Assembly (NCBI GenBank): GCA_033032175.1 | Contig: CM065334.1 | Span: 3,965,705 to 4,029,704 of the forward strand | Source of the DNA: Saturnia japonica | Taxonomy: Eukaryota; Arthropoda; Insecta; Lepidoptera; Saturniidae | Length of the DNA stretch: 64,000 nt | Reading direction: 5' to 3' | Shown: piece after piece, positions 1 to 13,666 of the stretch | How positions within the stretch are numbered: position 1 is the first letter of the stretch | Layout of the letters: every line of letters begins with the position of its first letter | Notes under the pieces: generated by a model | What the model saw: the letters and a program-made list of their open reading frames with translations, nothing else | What the model was told of the DNA's origin: nothing | The model's database searches: none | Program-made: the position numbers and the translations under genes

Positions 1-491
1 AAGTATGCATTCTGGGATCCCACAAAATTCCACTCGATAATGACAGTAATTGTCTTCATCAAAGAGGACTAGTTGCCGATTTAGGAAAAAGAAGAAGAAT
101 ATACGTTGACAGAGTTGTTATATAATTAATGGGCAGGAATATAATATCGCCGGGATAAACTCGTTCGTGGAGGTGGTGCCTTAGTTGTACATTTTAATTA
201 AACATGGCTGGAGACAACGCCGTGATATCCGCTAAGCGTTCACTGGACCGTGATTCAATGTGTTGGGTAAATAACCTCATATTTTGGCGTGTATTTGCAG
301 GCGTAATTTACCCGTGTCGATTTAAATAACTAGCAAGGTTAACGACCCACATTTTCATGTGTTCGTTCCGGAATAGGCGAAATCTGGATTGGACTTTATT
401 TAGAGCGATCCATCGGTGACGTAATTACTTCTAAATACATAGATATATATTTTAATTCTGTTTTCGATGGCTTGTACTTAATAAGAACTAC

Positions 492-742
492 CTTATTAGC
501 CTAGTGGTGTTAAGAGTGACTGCTATGCTAGGGGTCCTAGGTTCGAAAGATCGAGGAAAGTGTTATTCGGGTTTTCTATGAAATTCTCAGTAGCAGCTCG
601 GAGCTTGGTTTTGTGCCCGATTACTGGCAATAGGCTCGCCCTCTATTACTCGGGACCTAAAAACGTAGCGAAATGTGAGTGTACATTAGTACCTACACCT
701 CTGCCTAAACCTTCGGGGATACAGGCGTAATAGTATGTTTTA
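492..742 (+). repeat. SINE-1 (tRNA-derived)
   Basis: This repeat has an A-box-like TTAGCCTAGTGGT, a B-box-like GGTTCGAAAG, and a tail ending CCTTCGGGGATACAGGCGTAATAGTATG. Six related copies occur in the window, so it is a retroposon and not a tRNA gene. Confidence 0.75.
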
Positions 743-2235
743 GGAGTTGGTTATAGTTTGAAATAACCGATACATTTTTTATTGTATTATTGGTACAGAT
801 GGGTAAGTACAGTAAAATACAAAAGTATGGCAACCACCGAAGGATCAGTTATCTATCGGCGGTTGTCGCTGTTGTACCGGCATACAAGCCGGTAGCTTGT
901 TGGCTGGATATTCACTAACTGATCCTGAAACGTGATAAACTCAAAGATAACTCATGATGGTTGCGATTCAGTCAGGTACAGATCCTTACTCCGCTTGATT
1001 ACACTAGATATACACCGATTGAACCCATAACGGGAGTTACTGCTTCGCTCCTCAGAGTAATAGCATGAAGTTATATATCCTGTACCTTCCTCAATAAATA
1101 TGCTTTCAAATGCAGAAAATATTTTTTTGATCTGACTGGTAGTTCCAGAGATTAGCGCATTCAAACAAACGAACAAACAAGTTTTCACTTCATAATATTT
1201 CTTGAGCCCTAATCTTAGTATGGATAAAAATGTATTATTTCGTTTTTGCATAAATTTTGTTATTACTAGCGGACGCCCCATTTACCGAAATTCGACCTGC
1301 GACTTTTTGATCATAGGTTATTTGTTTGACGAATTTGCAGTATAAATGTAAACAATGAATACATATTGTTGGTGTCACTTTTCACTCAATGACCAATGTC
1401 AATGTTTCGAGAGGTCGTAAGTTCAATGGCAATGGTCGGTGTAATTAGTATGCCCAGTATTATTTAATGTATTTGTAACACATTTAAATGTAAAAATTGT
1501 TTTTTGCACTCCTTCTCCAAATAAACTTTAACCACACATTCCTCCGTGTGCGCAATGTACTTAAAAAGCTGTCCAAAATTTTCTCTTCTCGTATTGATAT
1601 ACTAGCTGTGCCCCACAATTTCGCCCGTGTTAATTTTATCCGACAAACACCGCGCCGACAACGCACCCGTGTAGTCTATTATAATTTTTCTCACTTCCCG
1701 CGAGTACAAATTATTTTAGTTTCTCATTATCTCCTAAATTATGTGTCCAAATAACATGCTATAAACAGCAAAATTTAATTTCATAAAATTTTATTTATGA
1801 TGAAGTAACTTTTTTTCGTAACAATTGGTATGCCATGCCTAAAAATAATGCTCATAAATCAATTTTTAATCATCAACAGAAAAATAATAATCGCAAAATT
1901 CCTTTTTGTGGCTCATGTATAAGAGATAGGCCTATGCTATCGCGGAGTTTTTTATATATACTAAGGACCAATATTTTTTTAGATCATTGTGTTTACGTAT
2001 CAATAATCATTACGCCAGCGCACGCGGTTATGACAGTTCGGGAACACTTCAGCTTCCGACTTACGTAATAAAATTCAATATTTAAGGCTAGCTGAGAGTT
2101 GTAGCCTAATAGCCTATATTATTCCTCGTGGTTCTGGCTATCATAATGGGATTTTGTTGTAGGTGTCGTATATACTTTGACATTTTGACATTACAAACAG
2201 ACGCTTAAATTTTATTAATTGTATTACCAGTTTAA

Positions 2236-2475
2236 AGCGATGATAGCTCAGTGGTAAAGTGCTCGCAGACCGCGTCAATTGACATGGATTCAAATCCTAA
2301 AATTGAGTTTGAGCCTTCTTGTGAAGGAAAATATCGTGGTAAAACCATATAGTCATATAACTACCACACTTGAGAGAGAGACTTGAGAGTAAGTCGGCCC
2401 ACTAGGCTTAGAGTGCTACTTACTATCTTGGGCCACATCTTCACTTAATATTAAGTTAGATTGAGCTCAAACTGT
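2236..2475 (+). repeat. SINE-2 (second tRNA-derived family)
   Basis: The head GATGATAGCTCAGTGGTAAAG has an A-box and GGATTCAAATCC a B-box; the tail contains CTTGGGCCACATCTTCACTT. Related copies lie at 25139, 45492 and 51117 (+) and, reversed, at 33600, 37085, 60725 and 61600. Confidence 0.72.
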
Positions 2476-5039
2476 AAACATATAAAGTAATATCTTTTTT
2501 AACAAGCCCTTATAAACTTTAAACACGACCTACTTATCGAGACGACTTTTGTTGATAAGCTACTATGGCAAGTATCCGGGTCCATCATCGGATCAGCTCA
2601 ATAATATCATATTATTGTATTGTCACCGAAGTAACATAAGTATTCTAAAAATCAGCTAAAATGGTCAAGTGGAAGTGATAAAAAATTTAGTTCCAAGATC
2701 TTATCTATACATACCAAAATAGCGAGTTAAATAAAAGCTTATAAAATAAACTATAATACCAATCCAGTTTTAGTTGAATCTAATTTTTGCCATCTTTAAA
2801 ACGTCTAAAATTAATTATGAAATATTAACGTATATTAAGTATTCCGGTTTATAGAGAGTATCATAATTTATTTAGGTAAAGTTCGTTCACCTGCTACATT
2901 TTCCTTAATATGTTCTTTTTTTTTTTTAATTGTAGCACGGTAAAGTGACGTCGTTTTCTTCTTGTTTTGGCGCCGCAAAAAGTACTAGCCGGTGTCAATG
3001 TTTTTAAGCCTTCGTATAATTTTCCAATGAACATAATGGGGTTTTCAGTGGAATGTTCTTTAAGCCTTCGTAATTTTTTTTAATACAAAATGGGTTCTCC
3101 TAACAAGATAGTGGCTATCTTGTGGCATCCCAAAATGCATGTTTTTCGCTTTATATTTATAATCCATTTCACTTATGCACAACAACCAAACTATATCACG
3201 CAAAATGCCCACTTCAAGACCCTGGCAAAAACTCCCAAAGTTACGTCACTATGCGTGATTGTAAACAGTACAATTCAAAAAACATCGACGACCACCGAGA
3301 GATATAAGTCCATCGCCGAACGACGCCTTCATGCTGGCCTGCAAGCTCTTAGTCGGCTGGCCAAAACGGGTCGTTCATAAAATACGTCACGCAAAATTTA
3401 ACCTTTTTACCCGACTGCGAAAAAGGAGGGTTATGTTTTTCGAGTGTTTTATTAAATGTCTATAACTTTGGCACGCTCTGTAGCCTAAACGGCTCGATGG
3501 ATTTTGGCATACGAGGTGTCGTTAGATTCGTCTTAATTGTGGGAGTGACATAGGCTATATAATATATAAGTACGACGTCTGAGAATCAAATAAAAAGCAT
3601 AAATAGTAGAATATATTTTTTTGTCGTGTTTTTTGATGCAGTCGGGTTATTGTTTCCTTTTTCATGTTTTAGTTATTGATTTTGATGAATAATTAAGGGC
3701 AATATGGCATTGCCACATTAAACACCTTTGAGTAATAATATATGTTTAGAGATATTAAAGTTCTAGTTTGTTGCGGACTGTAAAACATACAGCCTTGTAA
3801 GGTATTGCTTGCCGATTCAAGTAGATCGATTCAGAATTTCCACGGCTCCGCAACAATACGAAGATGGAATGCAATGTAATACACACCTTGAATGCATGTT
3901 TGGTTTTACCTGACACGTAAATACAATTTGCGTTGTGGAAACAACAGATATACGTGTTCTTGTTAAGAACTTCTTGTTAAGAAGTTACTAAAAAAATACA
4001 TATGTAAATAAAATATTATTTAAAAATCAGTTAGTCCAATTCATAAAGAACACATCGATGTAAGTTTTATATACAATGTACTATATAAATGACTGATAAA
4101 CCCTTGAATTACTGAACTTGCGCCTATTACGCGAGACCACCCTGAGGGGCCCCGAGCGAAGTGTAATGTTTAGCTATTTGCAATTCGGCGGCCACCTGAG
4201 GAAGGCTTAACAACCGGCCGCTCATGATGCTCGAATCTCGACACTCGCACACACACACACGTGCTCGGATATAATAAAAAGAGATTGAGAGAGAAGGTCG
4301 CATGGAGGGGCATAACGCTTTTTCCTCCGTTACGATTTCTACAATTCAACTCCTACAGCAAACCGCGTTCAGGAACTTCGTTCCAAAAATTTTTTTTGTT
4401 TCTCTCTTGCTAATATTATGAAGGATGTTTTTGTGGCAACTCAAAACGCATGACTCAAGTTATTATTTCAAAACCATTTTTAAAAACATAAATATATTAC
4501 GTGAAATGCCACCAATATTACTTAACATAGGGTCAAATAAAGTAACGTTATCTATAAAAATAAAAACCAATATACTAGGAATCTATATCCCGCCAAAAAC
4601 TCCCTGTGAGACATATGGGATTAATCTAAATGTGGTAAAGTCGTGAACTTTTGTAATACGCACAAGACGGCATTTAGGAACAGTTGCTTATTGTAGTGGA
4701 CTTATCAGAGGTCTTCACTATCCCACAGCTCAAGCGAGAATGACTTCTAGTTGGTCGTTGTTGCCAGCTTATAAAGTACGTACGGTCACAGACCATATTT
4801 GTGGCTATCGCGAACGAATTCTAATCCCAGTCTTTGTAATACTTTCTAGATTCTTCTACATACGTCCCTTGACAGATTACATGTGCTATTTTAAATTAAT
4901 AATTACTATTTATTTTGTTTCAGATCGTAACGCCAATGAAAATCAAGACTGATATCCTAGATATGTAGATTTATAAAAATAATAATAAAAATAAATAAAA
5001 TATTAAGTAACATTCCAAAATTATGTTAATTTTCCAAAA

Positions 5040-5102
5040 ACGAACCTTATAGTGAGGTTATGATCTTCCGCCATTTTGTTTGTTGTTACGCGTGATTAAA
5101 AA
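5040..5102 (+). promoter_or_regulatory. probable 5'UTR / promoter-proximal DNA of transporter gene
   Basis: This is the short unique stretch just upstream of the transporter ATG. It contains CCGCCATTTTG, which resembles a YY1/Pho-type GCCAT core. No convincing TATA box is visible, so the transcription start cannot be placed from sequence alone. Confidence 0.25.
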
Positions 5103-5256
5103 ATGGCGTCGCCGGCGCCAGCGATCCAGTCGGTGATGGAGAAAGAAGGCGACGGAGCTGATGAAAAGTTGTTAGCAGAGAACAAAGTCTTAATAGTGCC
5201 GACCAGAGGGCAGAGGGAAGATTTTGGATTAGTTGCTGTCAAATCTTCCAAGAAAG
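5103..5256 (+). CDS. SLC16/monocarboxylate-transporter-like, exon 1 (start codon)
   Basis: This is the first coding exon of an SLC16-type transporter. The ATG has a good context (AAAAAATGG) and opens 51 codons of polar, acidic N-terminal tail (MASPAPAIQSVMEKEG...) with no signal peptide, as expected for the cytoplasmic N-terminus of the family. The exon ends AAG|GTGAGT in phase 1, matching the phase-1 acceptor of exon 2 at 19680; the joined codon is GTA (Val52). In-frame translation past the donor soon meets a stop, which supports splicing. The following intron is 14.4 kb and full of repeats. Upstream, 5040-5102 is plausible 5'UTR. The start is inferred from context; a transcript would be needed to exclude another first exon. 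Confidence 0.8.
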
Positions 5257-5825
5257 GTGAGTGTAATTTGAATCGTACAAACTCACAGGTCCAGGATTAT
5301 TTCCAATAGCTAACTTTATATAAATACCTTAGAAAAATAATAGGGGCTTAAGTTCTTAATCCTGTAAATGCATTTTCTGAGTTCAATTTAGAAAATAGTA
5401 TGTTATTTATTTTAAATATGGCTAAAAATCTTTTAAAGAAAAACCGATGTCTTGAAGTTTTCGTAGCTGTTAATTTTAATTAGTATACGTTTAAGATTAG
5501 GTAATTTAATCTGCTATAAAGTATTTTTATGTAGGTAATTGATTTTAGGTAGGAGAAAAGAACGGAAAAAATTTATTATCTACTCAAAAAAATGCAGTTA
5601 CAGGGTTAAATCCGTAGTAATAGTTTAAAGTCTGTGTGGCCTAGCTATTGGAATAATCGCAAGCCTGGTCGCGCAAGCGTCTTTTTTTAGATCAGAATGC
5701 CTGATATCCTTTCATTTAGCCCCAAGAAGCCACTTATGGACTACATAAGGGCTTATTTGTAGACGGCGCCGCAGAAACGTCGCCGCCGCCGCTCGATTTA
5801 CCATATCACTGTACATTGTTATTAA

Positions 5826-6197
5826 TACATTGCTAGCCACGAATATTACGTGTACGCAAAACGTACATGTTGAATTTAACTAAAAAAAGAAGTTAGTATT
5901 TGCATACTGTATGTAAAGAAATTAGTTAAATCAAAGTAAGAAGTCAAATAGACGCTTAAGGGTTCATCCTATTTTGATGCAAAGTGAAGAACATGGTGGA
6001 TTCCATACACTAAGTATAAAAGATCTACGAAAAGATGAGTGTGTTGTGTTTTGTGATTATCTTCGGATTAATATGAAAACATTCGACAAATTATTAGATA
6101 CCTATACTTATTATATGCAAGCACTAAATTCTCTTTTTTAGTTAAACTCAACATGTTCGTTAATCCTACACGTATAATGTTCGTGGCCAGCAATTTA
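5826..6197. mobile_element. PIF/Harbinger-type MITE with transposase remnant
   Basis: Long inverted arms of about 80 bp (5829-5906 and 6114-6194) start with ATTGCTAGCCACGAATATTA and its near-complement. Between them the plus strand reads MQSEEHGGFHTLSIKDL..., DYLRINMKTFDKLLD, matching the N-terminal region of Harbinger transposases (FHTL...DE..FF.YFRM....FD.LL). TTA triplets flank both ends, compatible with the 3-bp target duplication of this superfamily. It is a non-autonomous, degenerate copy in intron 1. Confidence 0.65.
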
Positions 6198-7570
6198 TTA
6201 CGAACTAGCTGTACCCGCGGCTTCGCTCACGTGGACTACAGAATAGGTACAGTCGATCGGGCACACACGCGAATACAAACTTTCCATTTATTCTATTTGT
6301 AAGATAACACTGGTTAAGCTAAGACTTTTAGCGGGATAAAAAGTACCCTACATGTTATTCCATGTCATAGACTATCTGTGTGCTAAATTTCATTCAGATC
6401 TGTTCAGCGGTGCTTGCGTGATTGAGTAACAAACATCCGAACATACACACTTTCACATTTACTATATTAGTAGGATTTGTAGGATAGCAATCATGCGGCG
6501 GCCGCGCTGGACACTACCATCGAATTGTAAACACCCCAGTCGTCGAGAAGAACTGGCAAGACACACGTTCCGGTTAATCAATTATTATTTATTATTGCTT
6601 ACTAGGTTAATATTGTTTATAATTATTACCCTTATTAATGAATGCACAGGATGGGAGTCACTTCCAGACATCACTATCATTCACATAATGATCCACCCTT
6701 ACGACAATAAAACTTGCTTAACATAAAATTCTTCAACTTATTATCCGGCAAATCGGTAATGTACTTAGGAAGTTTATTAAAGAACCTAACACAATTAGGT
6801 ACTTATAAAACATTTATTTTATCTTACAAAGTCTAAAAGGTGGAACTATGGACTATTTTTATATTTATTTCTATTACTGTAATTGATCCTGTCGTTTACA
6901 GGTTCAAATTTATCCAAGTTTTTCCGAACAAACATTATTTTTTTCATAGTACAAAGGCGGCAAACAAGCGTACAGTCCAACTGATGTTAACCGGCTACTG
7001 TATATGGACGCTTTTAATACCATAGGTATCGCCAGCGCGTTGCTGACTTTGAACCCCCTACTTCAAGGAGCTCTAGAAACCCTAATCACCGCAGAGAAAT
7101 TCCAAAGAAATTATATACTTAAATACTTCTCGAATCTCTTAATTAAGATTTATGAGTTGGCAAAGTTAAGATACTAAAGTTCCTAAAACTTAGTAACAAA
7201 AAATAGTTGTGTTAATCGCCATTACCCTAATATTTGTTGTAAGTTTTTTGTTCTTAAGTAGGTAATTGTAAATTACAATTAAAAGTCGTAAATATTTTTT
7301 ATTATAAGACGAAAGTTTTAATGGCATCTTTTCTGTTAGAAATTTTTTTTTTGTCACACTGGCAACACCGTTTTTATTTATTATGACATTTGAAAAAATA
7401 AATTGCAAATAGTTTTTACTCGTAACGATGTGATAGGTAGGTAGTTTGAAATTATTTTTTCTCCCGACTAGCGACAATAAACTCGCGGTTCGCGTTTTGT
7501 AAAGATCTAGTTTACTGTGGTTTGTGGGTTATTTTGAACAGTGTGTGTGTGTGTATAGTGTTTTTTTGGA

Positions 7571-7601
7571 ATGGCTAAAACGAAATACAAACGGTTGAAA
7601 T
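7571..7601 (+). CDS. possible alternative first exon of the transporter
   Basis: An ATG in good context (GGAATGG) opens ten basic codons (MAKTKYKRLK) and one extra base before a strong donor, AAAT|GTAAGT. It ends in phase 1, exactly the phase exon 2 (19680) needs, and splicing would give MAKTKYKRLKL followed by KLPEDEGP. It lies inside intron 1 and is preceded by a GT microsatellite and T-rich DNA. If unspliced it reads only 31 codons to a stop. The phase match has a one-in-three chance of arising at random, so this is a candidate only. Confidence 0.25.
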
Positions 7602-8607
7602 GTAAGTTATGTAAGTTATGTAGCCTATTTGACCGCATGACTTACCAACATTATGACGTTAAATAAAGAGTTCATTTTAATTAATAAATTGTTTAAGTAA
7701 TTTTTGTATATGATAATTAGTATTGTTTTGTATGGTATTATAGTACGATGTTATTCTATATTTAACTAATACTATTAAGTGAACAATTCTTTGGATTTAG
7801 AAGACATTTTGTTTTTAGATAATGTTTTATATTCCAAGATTACCTAAATAAGTGTAAAAAAGTGAAAGATTTTTTTTGTTTGTTTGTTTGTTTAAACACG
7901 TTAATCTCTGGATCTATCAGTCGGATTCGAAAAAAATCTTGTTATAAAAGATAGCCAGATTCACGTAATTCAAATAAGTCAGAAATCAAAGCGCTCATGA
8001 ATAACAACTGTACCCGCCTGGCGTAATGGTTATTGATACGTAAATTAAATATAATGTTCTACAATAATATTGGTCCTTAATATATGTAAAAAGAGTTCTC
8101 GTTAGCAATGATATACCTATATCTTATATAATAAGCTAACATTTATTGAAAATTTAAAAGTGATTTATGAGAATTATTTTTAGGCATGACATATTAACCC
8201 TTACGTACAAAAGTTACTTTATCTTAAGGACAATTTTGTGAAGTTACATTTTGCCCTCTACAGTACAGGCTAGTTCTCGACCATCATACACCCAGGAGTA
8301 TCACCGGTTCAGGGGTGTCGCGTTCTGGTATCAATCAGCCTTACATGTGAGATTGGCATTTTGTTGAACTGGCAACTTTGATCTCATATATCTGGCGTTT
8401 GGTTAGGCACACCAACAAACACGCATTGAGGACTGCGTTACATTACTCAACCGTCACACATTAACGAGGGAATTTTGAATCGTATTGTTTGTTATACTTG
8501 TGACGAAAAATGGACCAATTACGACAATCGGAAACGCTCATCACAGTGGTTGAACCTAGGAGAACCGGCCAAATCCTGTCCCAAGCGAAAGTTGACTCAG
8601 AAAAAAG

Positions 8608-8872
8608 TAACATAACATACCGTCACGCCTGTATCGCCGAAGGGTTAGGTAGAGGTGTGCTAATGTACACCCACAGTTCGCCGACTATGTTTTTTAGGCC
8701 CCATGTAATAGGGGGCGATACTATTGCCATTAATCGGGCACAAAGCCAAACTTCGAGCTGCTATTGAGAATTTTCATAGAAAACCCCAATAACACGTTGC
8801 TCGACCTGGGAATCGAACCCAGGATCTCGATCATAGCATTCGCGCTTACGACTACTAGGCTAAGGTACTGGT
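8608..8872 (-). repeat. SINE-1 (tRNA-derived)
   Basis: A minus-strand copy of the same SINE, reading from the tail (CATACCGTCACGCCTGTATC) to the tRNA-like head (GGCTAAGGTAC). The open frame 8510-8767 is an artefact of it. Confidence 0.75.
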
Positions 8873-8934
8873 GAGTGTTTGGTTGACCAATGCTGGTGTC
8901 AAACACTACATCTTTCTAAGATCTGGGCAGATGA

Positions 8935-9305
8935 TAATGACAGATATTGTTAACAATTGCAAACTATAATGGAAAAGTTAGCCGTTATACAACCTAGACT
9001 TCTTCAGGACTACGCTAGACCCTATAATAGTTCACGACAGACGGTCGGTACATTAGAGGAACTGTGGTTGGAATGTCTCCGTCACCCACCATACTCCCCG
9101 GAACTTGCTCCGACAGATTACTAATTTTTTTGTAATTTGAACAAATCTTGTATGGAAAAAAATGCAATTCCGATGACTCTGTCCAAACCGACTTCAAAAT
9201 TTTTATTAATTCTCGCTTCCACAATTTATTCAGCAATGGAACCAATGAATTACCTATAAAATGGCGAATGTGCATAGATAATAATGTTGCATACTTCGAT
9301 TGATT
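8935..9305 (+). mobile_element. mariner transposase fossil (3' portion)
   Basis: The plus strand reads, with frame breaks, QDYARPYNSSRQTVGTLEEL, then CLRHPPYSPELAPTDY, and near the end KWRMCIDNNVAYFD. These match the C-terminal half of mariner transposases (HDNARPH, PPYSPDLAPSDY, ..CI...G.YF.). The DDE-region aspartates are visible but a stop follows TDY, so the copy is dead. The open frame on the other strand (9015-9275) is a shadow. Confidence 0.75.
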
Positions 9306-9722
9306 ATAATATATTGAATTTCATTATTTTTTTCGTTTTACTCTTTCCATTTAAAACGCAAATTTCATATGTAATTACCTAATAGTATATCCGGTTATTA
9401 AGCGGCATGGTAGGGATCTGGAACGGACTGGACCGAGGGCGACTACAATGGTTATAAACCAGTCACTGTGACGCCGTCCGATATCAGCCACTGTATAGCC
9501 GGTTGTCGGAAGGCATTCAGACCGCATAACAGCGAGGACAGGCGATAAAATGACCTTCCAAAAAAAAAAACTAAATCAGATTCGGCTCATCCGTTTGAGA
9601 GCTGCCATGCCACAAACAGACACACAGATACACGATATGTTAAACTTATAACACCCCTTGTTTTGCGTCGAGGATTAACTCATGAAAGAAATTATTAGAC
9701 GCTTTCAGATGCTACGCATCTG

Positions 9723-10201
9723 CTATACAATTGATGAAATTGAATTGTCTATTTGTAATGTCAAAATAACAGCTTTTTACTAAATGCAAATGAAACTATA
9801 TCGATACTTATAACAAAAACACAATTTTTTAAATCATGTCTGTGTGGCTGTTTGTTCCGAGTTATCTTCGAAACGGTTGGACCGCGTTCGACGGAAGTTT
9901 CACTGGTAGATAGCTGATGTTATAAGGAGTAACTTAGAATGCTTTTATTTTAGAAAAAAATCAGAGTTCAACTTAAATAAAAAAAAAATGTGAATCAATT
10001 CGGACGAAAAATAGGTACGTAATAGGTAGGTAGGTAATAGGTATTTGTAAACATTAAAAAGACCTACAAAAAACTCAGCGAGCGTTTAGGATTGTCTTCT
10101 ATAGAACTCCCACAATAAGCATTTTTTTAACTGGGAGCTTGATTCGCGCGTGTCTCTCGATGGATGGTCTGTAATCTATGTGAGCGAGCGGCCACCGCTA
10201 G
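9723..10201 (+). mobile_element. Lep1-like Helitron (non-autonomous)
   Basis: It starts with the family 5' block (AATTGTCTATTTGTAATG...ACAGC), carries the core GAAACGGTTGGACCG and GATAGCTGATGTTATAAGG, and ends with GTGAGCGAGCGGCCACCGCTAG before T. The CTAG 3' end and lack of terminal inverted repeats fit Helitrons. Confidence 0.6.
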
Positions 10202-13200
10202 TAGATTATGTACTGGGTCGTTCATAATTTTTTGGAAACGAAACGAGACGCTTTTTTACACTCAAAGAACAGATCTTAGAAACGGTTATAAAAATAGGTT
10301 TTTTTCTTAAGTTCGAGAAAATAAACGAACATTTGACGTTTAACAAAAAAAAACAGTTTTTATTCGTTCCTTCATTTTCGTTTTTTTCTTTTACAACCAA
10401 ATTTGTATTGTATATATTTAGAAATAAGATTCATTTTAGCTTATTCGTTATTTCAAATTTAAAGTAGTTTCTTGTAAATGGTTTATTTACTGTTCATTCA
10501 ATAATAGTCCTTATGACAATGACTAGATCTGTTCTATCAAAAACGTTCCACTCGGGCTACCAAAGTAACGGTTGTCGCTCTTCTCGTTCGTTTTAAAACT
10601 TGTTATTGTTAAATAGAGACAGTTCGTTCATTTTTCATAGAAAATTTGGTTTTTAAAAGTGTTCTGAACGAAAAGACCAGTACTAGTAGATAATAAAACT
10701 GATCAATTGTGGTGCTACTATAAAAACATGCTATAAACAACTATACTATCGTTTATTTTATTATTCGTACCATAAATTATGTTAACTGATTAAATTTGCT
10801 GACTTGTGACGTCATACTTGTTTACCTCGTTTTCAATGTTTAGTTTTGACGTCATCGGTGTCAATACTCAAGATTTAAGTGAAGCGTGTTTAATACTAGC
10901 TTGTTATCTTATTGGCTTTGAATGAATCTTTATTGCACATTTTGGTTCGTTCGAGCTTCAATGTTAGAAAGTATTTCCTTCCAGCTAACCAGCGTTATTG
11001 TGGATAAAAATATAATTGTAGATTGTGCAAATAGGAGAATTTGTAAATAATGTGCTAACAGTTAACTGCATATACATACATATTTATATAATCTATCTTC
11101 TATCTATGTCTATACCAGCGAGATTTTTTGATCATAGACTATTTTCTGTTTTACATTTGCAGTATTCATGAACTTAAACAATGAGTATTATCTACATCAC
11201 TTGCTGTCACTTTCAGTTGAGTGACTATGTCAATATTTTGGGGGGTCTAAAACACTGGTCGGGCTAGGATTCGGAGTATTAATTAATTTAATTTAATATA
11301 TGTATCAGTAAAAGATATTATAGATAAATTTTAGCATTCTGCACTCCCCTCTATATAAACTTTAACCATACCAAATCTCACAGACTTCCGTGCACGCAAT
11401 TTTCCTAAGAAGGGGTACCTACATAGTTTTTGCTTCACGTGTTAATGTAATGATTATAAAATCCACGTCTCTCTGTCTTGACACTCTGGACACTTATGTT
11501 CATTTAACGCGAAAACCATATTCCGATTTACATTTTTTTAAATTCATAGCTATGTTATCGGGCCAGGTTATAGGACATAATATTATGTTAAAGTAACGCA
11601 AGATATCAGCAGTGGCGATAATGGTGGATCAATTTGTAAAAAAGGACGCTTTTGGGGCGCTTAAATGGCGTACACTGAGTGAACCATAAGAAATATATCA
11701 AATTAATGTACTACATAATTGTAGTTCTTCAAATTACCTACAAAAAAGTAAAGAACAGCATATTTTTATCTTCTAAGACACTACCTCCAAGGGCGAGTGT
11801 AATCGCCACGATTACGCCCTACTATCGTCGGGTGATTTCCACGACACGACTATTCTTCCGCCTGCGTATTGCCACGATTCGTGGCTGATCGCCGCGTGTC
11901 ACGTTCGTGAAGTTGTTATAGAATTAAGTGGCAGGACGATAATATATTTTTTAATTTATTTATTTAAGATTGACAACAGATATTCATTAAAAAAGACATA
12001 AATAATAACAAATACGGTTAGCAAGATTAATGAAAAACTAATTATAGCCAATCTCAGCATGTATAAAATAAAACAGTAATGGTTAAAATAAAAATAATAT
12101 GTAGGTACCTAGAATATTAATATATATATATAAATACTATATACTATAATAAACTTAAGAAAAGTCTAACCAGTCTTTTTTTACCTAATTTTACCGACCA
12201 AATTTATTTAATTATCTATATTACTGTCTATATCTGTGTGAACTTTTAAACGGCCTTCTGTATGTTATGTGTGTTATACTTTGTTAACTGTGAGATCACC
12301 TTGTATCGTTAAATAAAATATATAGAAAAAAAACACGTTTTCACTATCATTTAGATGATTTCGTTTAGATGATTTTTACTGAAGGTTTGCGTGTAGTGTA
12401 CATTCCAATAAAGTTTTTGTATAGCAGAGAAAATTTAATTTTTTGCAATTGAGTCATCAAAAAACGATTTTTGGACGATTACATAGGTATATTGCCGCGA
12501 TAGCTCGCTCGTGGAAGTGGGCTTTAGGTTCACCCAAATAACCGGCGGGAGATTACCAAGGGAGTCTGCTATAGCGATGCGACGGCATTATGTAGTTTAC
12601 GCGAGCGGATCCGCGGGTACAGCTAGAATAAAACAAACGATTATTATTACCCATTAAATATCATTTCAAAATACATGACAAAATCGCGATCATAATCTAG
12701 TTAAACGTAGGTATAACAATGTCCAAAGACACAAGAGCTTCCTGGTATATCTTCGAAGTTGAAGGTCCAATGCTAATAAAATTAAAATAAGACCGACCAC
12801 CCTTGAGGTTCCAACAAAAAAAGAATCATCTAAATCGGTTTATAAACAAAGAAGTTATGGCTGAACATTTATAAAAAAAAACATTCGAATCGAGTGACCT
12901 CCGTCTTTTTTTGTAGTCGGTTAAAAAACGCAAAACAATAGAGGGTGTGGCAAAGACACCTTGCGTAAGGAGATGTACTGAATGATAAGCGAACTGTTAT
13001 CATATTAAAAATTTACACAATTCATAACGATAACCGTTAATAAATAAATAACCGATTAGCTCGTGAGCGTGACGCAATCGTGTCGCTAAGGCAGGCCTCG
13101 TGGTAGAAAACGGTGATGCAATCGCAAATCATAGTGTAAAAACAATATTTAAAACAAGACGATTTTTAAGAACGAAAACCAAAGTCGATTATTTTGAGGA

Positions 13201-13666
13201 GTTTTCGTGGTGTATTTTAGAATTCGAAGGTCCACAATGCCAATGAAATTAAAAATCCGCTATCAAAAAAAAAAAGAATCATCCAAATCGGTTCATAAAC
13301 AAATAAGTTATGGCTGAACATCGATAAAAAAAATAACATTCGTATTGATTAACCATTATATTGTTCAATTCGGTTTAAAAAAACGTGTGTACAGTTTATC
13401 TCTTTTTAAAAATCCTTAATCAGAGGTATTCGGACTATCGACCATTCGCACTGTACATACAACAGTGCGTACAAGTCTTGTTGTCACACCGCTAGGCCAA
13501 CTCGAAGTCGTGAAAATTAGGACTTTCATTATCCGTATATACCTATTATATTCTATGTCATTCTATCGCAAGCTAAATCCTAACGATGTATGTGTTTGTC
13601 TTTTTTTTGTTTCAACAAGTTGTCATATCACAACGGCGCTAAAGAAGTGTTCACTTAAAAAATGCT

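Larger units (their letters stand above)
1..5039. other. intergenic repeats upstream of the transporter
   Basis: No coding exon is convincing here. The stretch holds a SINE-1 copy (about 492-742), a degenerate family-C repeat (1262-1595), a LINE-like 3' fragment (1600-2140), a SINE-2 copy (2236-2475), an unnamed repeat related to 46860-47165 (about 2930-3400), a family-E repeat (3405-3650) and a short CA microsatellite near 4247-4260. The short open frames here lie in these repeats. Confidence 0.6.

Noticed and set aside
3090..3380. 96-codon open frame
   Set aside because: It lies in an interspersed repeat also found at 46860-47165 and has no coding signature.
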